In this document: one piece after another, positions 46,357 to 57,912 of the stretch | Layout: every line of letters starts with the position of its first letter | Numbering within the stretch: the stretch's first letter is position 1 | Assembly (NCBI GenBank): GCA_934047225.1 | Contig: OW203992.1 | Location: 6,623,501-6,687,500, forward strand | From: Ypsolopha sequella | Lineage: Eukaryota > Arthropoda > Insecta > Lepidoptera > Ypsolophidae | Reading direction: 5' to 3' | DNA: 64,000 nt | Notes under the pieces: generated by a model | The model's database searches: none | The model's input: only the letters and a program-made list of their open reading frames with translations | What the model was told of the DNA's origin: nothing | Made by a program: the position numbers and the translations under genes

Positions 46357-46368
46357 CGTTGGGCGCCA
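46357..46368 (-). other. Primer binding site
   Basis: TGGCGCCCAACG on the minus strand, 2 bp after the 5' LTR; it is complementary to a tRNA 3' end and begins TGG as expected for tRNAs ending CCA. Confidence 0.85.
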
Positions 46369-46370
46369 GA

Positions 46371-46874
46371 TGTTACTAAGTGAGGTGTGGGTTTTTAATA
46401 AAATCACACTTCCTATGATAATGATGAAAATTTAATGATGATGAAATTTAAAGTAACTAAAGATTAACAATTAAACAAAACAATTAAACATTTCCACTAT
46501 GTACAAGTTCGGGTGAAGCTGGCTAGGAAGAAGCTGCAGCGGTGGCTGGCGGAGCCAGGATTCCAATTTCCTTCAAATATTCTTCCTGTTCAAACGTAGT
46601 CGAGATTGACGTCAAGGTTTCCACTGGAGGTGATATGCACCAAACAAGTCCAGAAAATATGAGGTCGGTGTTTCCAATTTCCGATATTTTGGAAGGAGCC
46701 AGTAACAGAGATTGTTATGCCAAGGGCTCCTTTTTTCTCTTCATTTTCCTTCTAACCTCTCTCTAACCAAAATCCTCTGACATCCCTCCACCCTGTCAAT
46801 TCCGCCTCGATCGATATTTCCCAGGCCAGCAGCAAGGAGGTCTATTATGTTATTACAAAATAGGTTTCATTACA
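46371..46874 (-). repeat. 5' LTR
   Basis: Holds the promoter of the element; identical by eye to 41211-41714. Confidence 0.96.
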
Positions 46875-46964
46875 AAGTAATAAGGTTTTGTTGAATAACT
46901 ATTGAGTGAATTTTGAATTTAAGTTTTCTGTTTTGATTAATTAGAAAAAGGCGGTTTTTTCACA

Positions 46965-47130
46965 AGCCGGCAGCGAAAACGCTCTTAAAAGGGTTCAGTA
47001 CCGCATAATGGGTAACACGGAACCCTTGTAGGGTCACTTTGTTGTCTGTGGGTGTTTCAAGGTCCTTTTTCTCAGAAACGGCTAGAGGTCCCAAGTTGAA
47101 ATTAGTATCGAATACTTATAGCTTAATACT
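46965..47130 (+). repeat. Family F fragment
   Basis: Contains acacggaacccttgtagggt and cactttgttgtctgtgggtg, matching the start of the repeat family at 17383-18187. Confidence 0.5.
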
Positions 47131-50037
47131 ACTGTAAAAAAATAAGTTGCTATTTTAACGCATTAAAATGATATAATAACAATCTTTAATAAAATTATTT
47201 ATTAAAAAAACGTACATCAATCTTTACAAAAATACATAATTACGTATAGTTAAATACAAGTATTGGTCAACGTTAGAAACCAAGCTAAGCTAATCGACGA
47301 TTAACTTGCGATTTGGTTTCCAGCGCCTTCCATCGGACTAAGAGCTACTAAGAATGAGCACTTCGACAAAAAACGGACTAATATTTTTTATGGCTATTTA
47401 AAAATTTTCAGAAACAAAGTCAAACCTAATCTATGTAGCAATGATATGGCCCTCTGAGGCATATTTAGATACTTACTCATCGATCCCCTAACTGATCTAC
47501 AAGTGACCTTAAAATTTGGTACAAGTGAAGTGCAACAGTACATAATAAATCCAAAAATCATTATTTTCAAATCGCGTGGGGAATTATTACGAGACAAACT
47601 TAAATTTGGGGCTAATTACAAACAGTGTACACGATTGCCCGCAAAGTTCTTTGGGATCTCGGTTTTTTAAGAATAGTACGGACCCTCGGCGCGAGAGTTT
47701 CACTCACACACACGTGACTGCTTCTTTTTTAATAAATATAGTTCAGCAAAAAATTCGCAACGGACTGGAGCCGAACAGCACAAAATTATCCTATATGCGC
47801 ATGCGCAGGCCGCCGCGCTGATGTTTATTGAAGCTAACGCACCCAACGATTAATGCGTTCTAATAACAATAACCACGTACGTACGTAATGCAATAACGAA
47901 TACTGACAAACTGATGCATCAGTACAGGGGACATTATAGTTCTTATGTCAAAAGAGACAAGAGTCATATAGGCAACGCAACTTCTCGCACAATTAAGTTT
48001 CCTATCGCTTCTCCCATCTTGTTGTAATATGCAAACATCCGCTTTCTTCAATTATTACACACCCTGTTATTACATTCCTCGCTAAAATGTGAATTTTTTA
48101 CACTTACGTACTTTTACGTTAGGGCCTTTTTAACGGTTCGAAGCAAGGTCTAGAACTAAATTTAGAAAATTTCTAACCAATGTAGGTATATTTTTAAAAT
48201 AAAAATAGATAATTTTAATGTTTTATGCGTCGTCTGTAGTAAATAACTATAATACGTGAATGAAAAATCTAATTTTCAAAATATTTTAGTATGTCAGCTC
48301 ACACGAGTTTCAATAGAAAAACATTAGGGGGCGATCAACTACATGGTATAGAATGTCATTGGGGCGATGCTAATTTTTTTTTATAATTATCCCTTTTAAT
48401 ATTAAAAATTATTATCAACCGCATATTATACACAATATAAGTATACGACTAGGTTTCATACACTGCTTGAAAATACACTTTATTTGGCACCCAATAATTA
48501 ATTATTATTACATGGGACTTTTTATGGGACCATAAAGGATGATTCCGAGAGAAATTTTGGCAGAATGATGCCAAATTTTAGCTCTTTCGGACATGCTTTT
48601 AGAAGAAACCCAAAAAAAAATTGTTCAATGCTTGTTTAAAACAATCTTAATTTTCCATTTTCCCATTAATTCCATTAATTAGTCATCGAAGTCTTATGAA
48701 AAAAGAATTTGACCAATCCAGTGTACGTAGCAAAAGTAAATAATTTCCTAGGAAAGTAGAAATACAGAAAAGCCGTCTAAAGACATAAAAAGTAATGTTC
48801 AAGTAAAACTAGCTTTTTATTCAAACGGCGTCATAACTTGCGTTCAATCGATCATTGCGGTCATCTGAAGTAAGGCACCGCAATAATAAAGATTAAAGAA
48901 GAGTCTTATTCCAGAGCAGCAGATACGATTATAGTTTGACTCATTTGTCTAAGTTTCCATGTTACCTGAACACCGTATACTTTGCGTGCTTCATATCATT
49001 CTGTCTTGATTGTTCGTTCAATCCCCGTACATATAAAAACTCGGATAGAAATTGGATCCGACACATGATTGCTAAAGCTAACGTCTTTATCTTCATACAA
49101 ACGTGTTATAATCTTCTTTCAAGAGTTATAAAGTAAAACTGTAAAGTTGTGCAAAAAACTTATATTTGTTTCAAAGTTAGTTTGCGCCGCTCTGTTGATC
49201 TTTACTTCGTTTTTACTCAAATTAAAAGTACTTTAAATAGAGTTAGCAGCAAATTTAAAACGCTTTACACTTCTCCAAATTACAATTTAATCTTCTAATC
49301 AAGTGGTAATGAGAAGGAAATAGAATTAAAATATTCATTGGTGTTAAGCGTTAAATAGACATTCGTAATCAAGCTCTAGGAAGTTGTTCATAGAGGATTT
49401 GTGCGTAAGTAACTTTCTCACGATAATATTATTATGATGAGATGACCGAAGATTTCACTTTTTGATTGGAAAATTAACACCAAGTATACAAGGTGTAAAT
49501 AGACATAATTATTCAGATTTCTATGTCTACAATCTTTAAATGAAAAAACATACTTTCATTAAAATTAGAGTGAGTTGATATCATAAACATTTATGAAACA
49601 ATATACTCCACTGATCGTATTGAACAAATTTCACAACGAAAATAAAATGAACGTACAAAGTTTACGGCAAAGTATCAAGAATAATAATTTAGGTTCACGG
49701 TACAAGAAACACAATGGAAAGGTAAATTGACTACATCATTTATCACGCGTGAACACCTGTAAAAAAAATAGTCTGCCAAAATTAGTAAAAAAACATGAGT
49801 GACTTCAAAACCAATGATAATAAGTTCTACTAATATTAAAAAATATCCCATATTTAAAAAAGATTTTGGCATAGTAATCAGCGGCCATCAGCTACCTACT
49901 ACTTGATAAACTTGTACCTAATATGACGAAAGACCCGAAAGTTTCAGTGTCAGACATTTGAAAGAAAAACAGCTTCTATATAAATTATGAAAGACTTCCA
50001 AACAAAATCTTACGAATATCTTGAGTTTTTACTAGGT
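47131..50037. other. No gene recognised
   Basis: 2.9 kb, AT-rich. Frames of 60-81 codons are scattered on both strands without any domain. No clear repeat copy is seen. Confidence 0.45.
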
Positions 50038-50040
50038 TAA

Positions 50041-50430
50041 GGGCAATTTGTACAAAAATCTAAAATCTAGATTAATTCGTATAATTTGGTTTACTTTCTG
50101 TCAGACAGTGAACAAAAAAAAAACAAAGAAGTTTGATTAGAGCTCAAAAATTACTCAAAGATAAAGTGTGTTGAACACAATTTTGTATGGCGATGACGGC
50201 TCCAATAGCATTCACTGTGTCTTTGAGTCAGCCAATCACGGCTGGCCTAGTGTCGCATGACAACAGTACGAACCAATCATGAGCCTTTTGCCCTTTTCAG
50301 CCTCTGGTGCCATTTCCGAATTACACAAATGCGTCTTCCATGTGTTTTTCATTCGCCGCTGTCATTACATTTCTGCGTCAAAATAAACTCAACTGCTTAA
50401 TCTAGATTTAATTATTGGTTCAAGCAGCCC
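50041..50430. mobile_element. 390-bp MITE with TAA target duplication (Harbinger-like)
   Basis: The ends GGGCAATTTG and CAAGCAGCCC are inverted, with aaatctagattaa pairing inside (about 50063-50080 with 50395-50412). TAA lies outside both ends (50038-50040, 50431-50433). Two CCAAT boxes (about 50230 and 50275) and a GC-richer core are inside. Non-coding. Confidence 0.7.
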
Positions 50431-51026
50431 TAAGAGTTAATTGTGATCAGTAAATCACTTTGTTAGGTTTTGTGTATCGTTACTTAAGTCGGATTTTTTA
50501 TTAGCGGACTGCTCTAGTTAGTGGAAAATGTGCTTTTCCGTGCATGACCCGTTTCAGATTGTTGCGAACTTTTGAATATTGCAATTTGAATGCTCATGCG
50601 CATTTACCACTACCACGAACTATCAGTTTAATAATGCATGTAATTTAAAATTCGACTTTAGTACAGTCTGTTCATAGACAACCTTTATTTAACCCCTCAA
50701 TGTCGACGTGATCCGGAACAAACCACGTAGATATTTGCCGTTGCAGTAAAATTTCCACGGTCAATTAACAAACCCTCAAACAAGATTAAACAAGTGTTTT
50801 ATTACATTTTAGTGGTAATTAAACGCTAAATTTATTGCTATCTGTTAAAGCACTTCATTTGCTTGAACAAATACAGGTGTTTTAGTTATTTGCATGGAAA
50901 TTGTCATAGTTTGCTTTTGCGCAGTTGCCGTGTTTGCTGCGAAAAATAATAAATTCGTTATGGTCTAGAAAACCACTCACTATTATCACTGATAATTTAT
51001 CAGTAAGCCTACCATTAGTTTTGGTT
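50431..51026. other. No gene recognised
   Basis: AT-rich spacer without supported features. Confidence 0.4.
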
Positions 51027-51199
51027 GTTAGCGACTGCGTAAAATATTTATATGAGAATTGTACAGCGCCCCTAGCGGTTTACGAGAGGAACTAAACTTT
51101 ATAAGACAAAATAATTTAAATGAGAATTGTACAGCGCCCCTAGCGGTTTACGAGAGAAACCACAATTTCTCACACAAAATATTTTACGCAGTCGCTAAC
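51027..51199. mobile_element. 173-bp inverted-end element with an internal direct duplication
   Basis: The ends gttagcgactgcgtaaaata and attttacgcagtcgctaac are inverted over about 22 bp. Inside, a 37-bp block starting tgagaattgtacagcgcccc occurs twice (51053 and 51120). Confidence 0.75.
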
Positions 51200-51263
51200 G
51201 TTTATCGAATCGAGTCGAGTCCAGAACTTATAGCCTGCAAAATGAGGTAAGATGTACATTTTA

Positions 51264-51485
51264 TATATGTTACGGGTAAAGCCCGAAGTAGCGTAAAGTC
51301 CGAAAAAATCTAAAATAGGTAGCGACGACGAGCGAAGCGAGGAGGAGCGGGTTAGGTTTACATGGTTTTATACATTGGGTGCCGAGCGAAGCGGAGCGGA
51401 GCGAGGTGACCTCCGAAGTTTTGTATGACATTACCCGGGTAAACCTAGGTTTAACCGCGCTTCGGGGTTTACCCGCAACATATAT
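51264..51485. mobile_element. 222-bp inverted-end element with GCGAAGCG-rich core
   Basis: tatatgttacgggtaaagcc (left) pairs with gggtttacccgcaacatata (right). The core has repeated gagcgaagcg motifs and is much more GC-rich than its flanks. TATA-rich flanks prevent a clear target duplication. Confidence 0.7.
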
Positions 51486-52449
51486 ATATACATATATATA
51501 TAAACAGTAGAACCCGGTGTGTCTGTACATTGATGAAAAGTAATAAAAATAGAAAGGGGGTGACTGAAGAAGAGCATAGAACACAACTCAGCGATTTTAA
51601 AGTTCTTTTCTGTCTGTTTGTTTGTTGATCCAGTTTTCTCTTTATTATCATTGTATTGACCCTAAAAGGCTAGTGACTTTTCTACAGTTCCTTGAGATTA
51701 ATATCTTACGAAAGGAATTTATAAGTATGAGTTATTCAATATATTTTATTTTGCTTTTTCAAGCTTATATGTTTATTTTGTTTATTTATTAATATTAAAC
51801 AGAGGAAATAATATAAGTTAAGTTATTAGTAGTTAACACTTTAAGTTCTCATTATCGCTAAAATAATTGTAAAACAATAGATCACAGTCCATATCGACTC
51901 TCAGACCAATCATTCAGTGAACACTGAAGGCTGTGATCTCAAAACATAATAAAGGTTCTTCTATTACTTGTATCTCGTAAGTTAATTACTTCCATACCAA
52001 ATAACAACCTATTAACTTTCCGACTCTTTCAATAAATTACTCATTGTAGCCAAACCAAACTTGATTACGCCATCATCGATACCCAAATAACTAGTCTCTA
52101 GTAAACCGCAAATCGTCTCGGCAATAGCTCGGAAGCCATCGACAGCGAGCCGTGACGCCACCTGCCTGCGCTCGCGCATCTGCCGCACGCGCTACTAATC
52201 AGAGACCTAACCAAGATCCCGAAACCAAAGCGTATCTACTGCAAAATAAGTTACTTGGTTGCACTACACGAGCTGCATTCGGTGTAAGAAACGAAATTGC
52301 TACAAGTCTATTGCTCATTTACCCTACCGTGCGCGCCGAACGCATCTCATTGTATCGCATGCGCATATATTTCTTTTGGTATCAGAAAATATACAAATGA
52401 TACCTTCAAAAAAATGCCATGAGCATCGAATGCATTCACCAACGACCTT
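51486..52449. other. No gene recognised
   Basis: AT-rich DNA with a GC-rich patch at 52140-52200 (cctgcctgcgctcgcgcatc). The 82-codon frame starting at 52152 has no recognised domain. Confidence 0.4.
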
Positions 52450-52600
52450 GAGTCGACCTGTGTCGGTACGAATATCGACAAAAACTATATTGAAAAAACG
52501 TTCATATCAGCGCGCATTGTACTGGACGATCGCTGCGTCTCCAGATAGCGCAAAATAGATGAAAATAATAATTTTCACTACGACGCGATGAAGGAAAAAA
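52450..52600 (-). repeat. Family E fragment, reversed
   Basis: cgttcatatcagcgcgcatt and cggtacgaatatcgaca are the reverse complement of the family E core at about 9030-9080. Confidence 0.55.
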
Positions 52601-52802
52601 AAACAATAATTTTCTAAATCTAAAAATTGACTATAATTTGGTGAAACAATCTTTAAAATCGCTTCAGGCATTCGGAAGGAGTAAGAGCATTTTTGCGAAT
52701 ATCAAATGAAACTTTCGATACCTTTCGTTTTTTTGTCAAAAATAGCAACAGAAAATAAAATGTTAAACATAAAATTTATTTTTGACTTCATACCTATTGC
52801 TT

Positions 52803-53057
52803 ATACAACGTGTAACCATATTTGAAGAGCTTGTTCAGTCAATGGTATAGAACAACTTTTACTATGGAACAAACACTTTATCACGAAAAAAAATTAAATT
52901 GTTTCATAGAAAAATGCAATGCCGCTCGGCCGAATTGTATGGAAGGGCAGATATTTTTTTTGAGATTTCATGGTTGGCTCCATAGTAAAAGTTGTTCTAT
53001 ACCATTGACTGAATAAGCTCTTCAAATATGGTTACACCTTTCTGTTACACGTTGTAT
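52803..53057. mobile_element. MITE family H, copy 2
   Basis: tacaacgtgtaaccatattt at the left pairs with the right end acctttctgttacacgttgt; inner blocks match 34287-34545, with the internal segment inverted relative to that copy's ends. Confidence 0.75.
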
Positions 53058-55380
53058 ATTATTTTTAAAGTTTCTGCACCACCCGTGTGGGAGGAGTAGG
53101 CCTTCAAAGACAGGTCAAAATTGCAATTGGAGTATGTCGCATCCAAAAAAATATCCAAAGTAAGTTGCGTGTAGCTCTTACGTTGTGTAGTGTGTACAGT
53201 CTGACAAGTATACACGTTCACCTTCAATATTCACCCTGTAATGAGGGCTGGTAACGCCACGCTCAGGACGGTCAGCAAAATGTCAAAACCAGTCAATTTA
53301 GCACTTTCACGATCACTTCACTGAAGTCTAAGTTCTTTTACATAAAATGGGGCGTGCTTATTTCTTCCTTATGCATAATATTCTATGATCTGCCGTAAAA
53401 CGCTTTTGCAATAAAGCAAAAAATAAAAAAGGGTGAATGTAACCGAATTAGGAGGGCACGAACCGGGGGTATTTGAGCTGGTTATTATACTACATAAATC
53501 GTAGATGCATCATCACTATGTACTTATTAATACTATCATCGATTAGGCATCTGTGTGGCGGCTAACTTACTCCATCCATCTCGTTACATCCGTCCAGGCT
53601 TCTACCCTTTTTCACGAAGTGTCTCTATCGCTTCTAATCGCAAATCTGGTATCCGATTGCTGAATCATACCGAAGTCAATATCCTCAAAACCGAAACCAT
53701 ATTTTCAAGGAATAAATACCCACACAAATTAAATGAAAAATATACTAAGTAGTCTCTTTCATACAGTACACATGTACATATTGTACCTCACAGTAAGCAT
53801 GTATATTGAGTAGGTATGGAAAAGTGAAAAAACATTATATATTCATGTGATTTCAGATGAGTAAAACAACTGTTAATTAGCTGCTTGATTTACTTTATTT
53901 ATAGCTACAATTGTATCAACAGTAGTTTCTACTTGCTCTAAAACATTTTCAACCAATGTTATTAGCTAAAGAGACGCAAAGAAACTGATTTAGAAAAAAA
54001 GAAAAGAAAAGTTCCAATTTCCTTTAATGCTGTAGAGTAAAAAGCAGCAGCTCGAGAGAAATTTGTGCAAAACCAACAAATTGTAGCAGAAAAACCAAAT
54101 TACGGCGACGATCCGGTTCAGTTCCTCCTCTTAGTAAATTGCAAAAAACTAGTGTAAATTAAATAAAGCAATCAAAAAGTGGATTTAAATGGTTGACTGA
54201 CTCAACCGTGAATATTGTAATATTATCATCGATCGCTTCTATTTGCTCGGAAATTGTTACAATGCTTAACCTATTTTTTGTTCTGTATCAGCCTCAGGAT
54301 TTTGAGTTCATTTGCCTCTTATTTTCTTCTTAGCGATAAAACTAAATTATCAAGACGAAAAAAACTCAAAATAGTTTCAACAAAATATTATAATGTATCA
54401 ATTAAACATCTTGTGACATTCAAATGATCAATTATTAATTTCAATGAGATCAGTAAAATATATATTAAAATTATCAATTTATTACGCAATTAACGATATA
54501 ACACGAGGCGAAACGGCCACGAATGGAAGGTTTCAATTAATTCGCAACTAATAAATATTCATGGTGATAGTAATAATTCACTGGGCTAGTGTGTAGTGTA
54601 AGTAAGGCAATGCACGGCTCGTTTACAGGTGTAAAAACCGACTATACGTACTGCTAACAGCAAAATTATTCTGTTCTCTAGCATTCTGGTATTGCCAACT
54701 TTATTAGCAAAGCATAAAACCTATATTCTCTTTGTATCAATGAATATATAAATTTGTCAAGGCGAAACAGTTTCCATCTCATAAAATACTTGTAATGTGT
54801 GTTGTAAGTTTTTGGAAATAAATAGTGACATGGTGGAATACTCTGTAGATTTTTTGAAGCTACTTGGGTTGTCCTTTTTATCGTTTTTATGGATTTTATT
54901 GTATACATTGTTGAAACTTTCCAAATATCTGTCTTTAACAATAACCATTTCGTGTTAACGAAGGAGGAGGAATAATTTTAATAGGATTTGACCGCGATAA
55001 TGCTGGCGCCAGTCACGCCAGATGAGACCGGATGGCTTAAAACTTAAAACCTTAAGCTACTAATCCCACCACAATATTTAGACTCTCATCACTATGGCTT
55101 TACAATAAGAGTTCACCAAAAGTAACAGTCGTGATGGTAGTCAAGCTACCTTAGATAACATGGATTAGACTGCTGTTCATATGTTGCACTAGGCTTTGGT
55201 ATTTTACGATATTCATCTAATACGTCGAGGTCATCTTTAATTAATTAAAGATGTAACATGCCAATATACTGATAGGCCAGAAAGAAGTTATATGTATTAC
55301 ATGTGTGGATTGATCGCGTGATTATTTATCGCAGTAACCACGAAGGTCATTAGGACGAGATATAAGAGTATTGCGGAAGT
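53058..55380. other. No gene recognised
   Basis: 2.3 kb, AT-rich, with only short frames that show no domains. Confidence 0.4.
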
Positions 55381-55700
55381 TGCATAATTCATACAAACGG
55401 AATACCAAAATTATTTGTAAATACCAAAATCATGTGTAATTGTTCCGATTGGATTACAGAATACCTAGGTTCCCAAATAATTGTCTTATAAAAACATTGA
55501 TTTAAACATGAAATATGAGAAAAATTACTTATATATGGAAATGAGAAATTCTTTATATTTCGTCTTTCAATCAGTGTTCATATAAAATAGACATTCGGAA
55601 ACCTAAAAATTCTGTAATCCAATTGGAATAAATACACATTACTGTAAGAATATGTGTAATTTACAAATGATTTTGGTATTCTGTTTGTATGAACTATGCA
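55381..55700. mobile_element. 320-bp inverted-end MITE
   Basis: tgcataattcatacaaacgg (left) pairs with ctgtttgtatgaactatgca (right), and accaaaatcatgtgtaatt pairs with the inner right arm. Non-coding. Confidence 0.75.
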
Positions 55701-55788
55701 TCCTCCGCCGGCCTCTATAACACAACCTAGGAAGGCACCAAACGAAATGATCTTTTAGAAAAATTTAATATCACATTTAAATTTCTAG

Positions 55789-56219
55789 TTAATCTTTTAA
55801 TCGAGAATCAAAAACAGATCCTTCGAGTTGATCTTTTACATTTTGCAGGACGTTATCAGCAGCTAAGTCTAAGAATTTGAAGATTAGGCATGCGCCGTCG
55901 CGTTTTTGTCCATTAGTATAAGACTTAAGTGTTAATGGCGCCTCAGGATTATGTTTTTCGAGATATCCTTTCACAAGTTTATCCTTTTCTTTTATGCATT
56001 TGAAAATGACCTTTGTTTCTTTCCTGTAAGGTTCAAACCATTCTAAATTATCTCTCTAATTTATTTGGTCATGATTTTGACTCATCTTTAGTGAGTGAAG
56101 ACTACCTGCTTACTATTAGGTTCAGGTTTTATGTTTGTTGAAATAATTACGTACTCTTTTGTTTGAATTTTGATAGAAAATGCAAATACCGGATGTATAT
56201 TGTCTGCGATCTTTAATAA
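55789..56219 (-). pseudogene. Unidentified decayed protein-coding gene
   Basis: The intact 3' frame (56055-55789) encodes 88 residues including WFEPYRKETK, YLEKHNPEAPLTLKSY, DGACLIFKFLDLAADNV and ends FDSRLKD then TAA. A second protein-like segment just upstream (about 56219-56093, other frame) contains ADNIHPVFAFSIKIQTKEYV and NIKPEPNSKQVVFTH. Between them are an in-frame TAG and at least one frameshift. Codon choice is unlike random AT-rich DNA and the residues are balanced, so this was once coding. It is followed upstream by an inverted-repeat element that may have cut it. I do not recognise the family; it could be a transposon protein or a dead host gene copy. Confidence 0.5.
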
Positions 56220-56257
56220 ACCATACTTTTATTATATCTACTCAGTAGAGTAAAGCA

Positions 56258-56400
56258 GTAGCTACTGATCATACCGAAGAACTTTCCTATAAGAACTTTC
56301 CCGCGCAAATGAACCTGTACATTTTGTATGGCGAGCCCAATTTTTTTCATTTGCGTGGGTGTTTCTATGGGAAAGTTGTTCAGTATGATCATTAGCATAA
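56258..56400. repeat. Inverted-repeat element
   Basis: gatcataccgaagaactttc pairs with gaaagttgttcagtatgatc, and cgcgcaaatgaa with ttcatttgcgtg, around a loop near 56330. Confidence 0.65.
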
Positions 56401-57003
56401 GTGGTTTCATTTCAAGATAGCAGTCTATTTGCACCCGCTATATTTTTTATTTTCAAGCTTCGGTGGTTTTGAACTTTGTGATGAATATCATTAATTTGCC
56501 TTTATGTGGTAATCAAATACACCTACAGGCCTATTTTTTTTCATTATCCATTTAATTATCAGTTGGATCTAAATACATATAAAGTCTATTTATATAACGA
56601 CTTGTAACTTATACAATCACAATGTGCACTTTTATTTTTGATGTAAATCAAATTTAATATCCGAGTACAATTAAAGAATCATCAAGATAGCGTTCACCGA
56701 CTCCTGCACCGATGTAAATCAACTTTCCTATTATAATCGACGCGGGCGCAACGCAAGTAGCTCCGAGTAGCGTGTAATGAGAAACCAGAATTTTAATTAA
56801 GATCTAATTAAGTCTAATACAATCAACAATGCGCAGGCGTTCCGGGGGCATCTGCAAAGTCATCGCAGGGGCATATCAACCACCCAAGAAAGGCCCTTGA
56901 TCTTATTTGATAATACCCCTTTTTTAAACCTAATTTAGGGATGTTGCAAGGTCATGGAATTTTGGTCAGGTGATAATCGAATAGATATCAGGCAACCCTT
57001 TAG
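56401..57003. other. No gene recognised
   Basis: AT-rich sequence upstream of the candidate promoter. It becomes more GC-rich from about 56820 to 56890 without a frame. Confidence 0.4.
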
Positions 57004-57010
57004 TATAAAA
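57004..57010 (+). promoter_or_regulatory. Candidate TATA box
   Basis: TATAAAA with a possible initiator CCATT about 29 bp downstream (57033). A strong splice donor AG|GTAAGT follows at 57113, so a short 5' UTR exon (about 57034-57112) is plausible. The window is AT-rich, so the TATA match alone is weak. Confidence 0.3.
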
Positions 57011-57466
57011 CCTCCCAAGAAAATTTCTTCCGCCATTGTTATGTGAGAACTCAATTTAGTAAACATTGTACCAAAGATCGACTTGAAAGAGTAATAAAGA
57101 TATCTAATCTAGGTAAGTTTTATAATAATTAGTTCGAGAGTTGAGAAAATTGTGTTTTTACTGTTGGAAAAATTGTGCTATCGCTTGCTATGTTGTGCGG
57201 CAATTTAATTGTTTCTTTGTGTTCTATGTATGTTATTATTTCTAATTAGTATTTTACGTCATACGGAATTTATTCAATTACACAATCTTAATTCTATAGA
57301 TTATGAGAATTGGAAAACCCGTAATTGGAGTTATGTTAGTATCACGGCATGACATACATCGTGATGTCAGCGTTGAGTACAAACTTTATTAGAGTTATAA
57401 TAAACTCTATTTCCAGAAGTAAGAATATCACGTAAACATTATGAAGTAGTGTACCCGTAAAGTTTT

Positions 57467-57556
57467 ATGGCTCGCGCTATAATGGACAATGATTCAGATT
57501 TCAGATATGGAGGCGCTCCACCCGCCACCGCGCCGCCGCCGCCGGCACGTGGCTAG
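57467..57556 (+). CDS. Hypothetical 29-residue proline-rich small ORF after a candidate splice acceptor
   Basis: A polypyrimidine-poor but valid acceptor atttccag|AAG ends at 57416, giving a 304-bp intron after the exon at 57034-57112. The first ATG after it (57441) makes a two-codon upstream frame; the next (57467) opens 29 codons ending at TAG 57556, with MDNDSDFRYGGAPP followed by an alanine/proline run coded by a GC-rich CCG stretch that stands out from its flanks. It may be a small secreted-independent peptide, the first exon of a longer gene with a missed donor, or noise. I do not recognise it. Confidence 0.25.
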   Translation: MARAIMDNDSDFRYGGAPPATAPPPPARG

Positions 57557-57747
57557 ACCAAAATAATGTAGTCCTTTAAAAACCAGTCTGGGAAGAGATT
57601 TTTAGCGATCCTGTATTTGTGTCACATATTATTTTCTTGGTTTTAAAGGGCTTTTTTGCTTTAGGAAAAATATTATTTGCTGGCAATAAAAATGTATTAT
57701 ATTTTTTTTATTATGCAGCTTTCCACAGAAATATTTTGTAAAAGTTG

Positions 57748-57867
57748 TCCATCCATCCATCAGCCTGGTTCGTCTACTGCTGGACATAGGCTTTTCCAAG
57801 AATTTGCCAATCTAGGCGATACTCCTGGAAAAAATACAAACGCTGGGTAGGTGGGTGAGAGCGATGC
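57748..57867 (-). repeat. Family A 3'-end fragment, reversed
   Basis: atccatccatcagcctggtt and cgtctactgctggacatagg are the reverse complement of the family A 3' end. Confidence 0.7.
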
Positions 57868-57912
57868 CGAAAACAAACTTAAAATGTTCCTAGAAATCTT
57901 GTAGACAATAAA

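Larger units (their letters stand above)
41211..46874 (-). mobile_element. Complete Ty3/gypsy LTR retrotransposon
   Basis: 5664 bp with two 504-bp LTRs offset by exactly 5160 bp, AAGT duplicated on both sides (41207-41210 and 46875-46878), a PBS, a PPT, and gag and pol frames on the minus strand. There is no third (env) frame, so it is a gag-pol element and not an errantivirus type. The LTRs match base for base in my line-by-line reading, showing a recent insertion. It lies in the same orientation as al and immediately upstream of its first coding exon. Confidence 0.96.

Noticed and set aside
52152..52400. 82-codon frame in a GC-rich patch
   Set aside because: Alanine/arginine-rich start only, then random-looking sequence and no splice or homology support.
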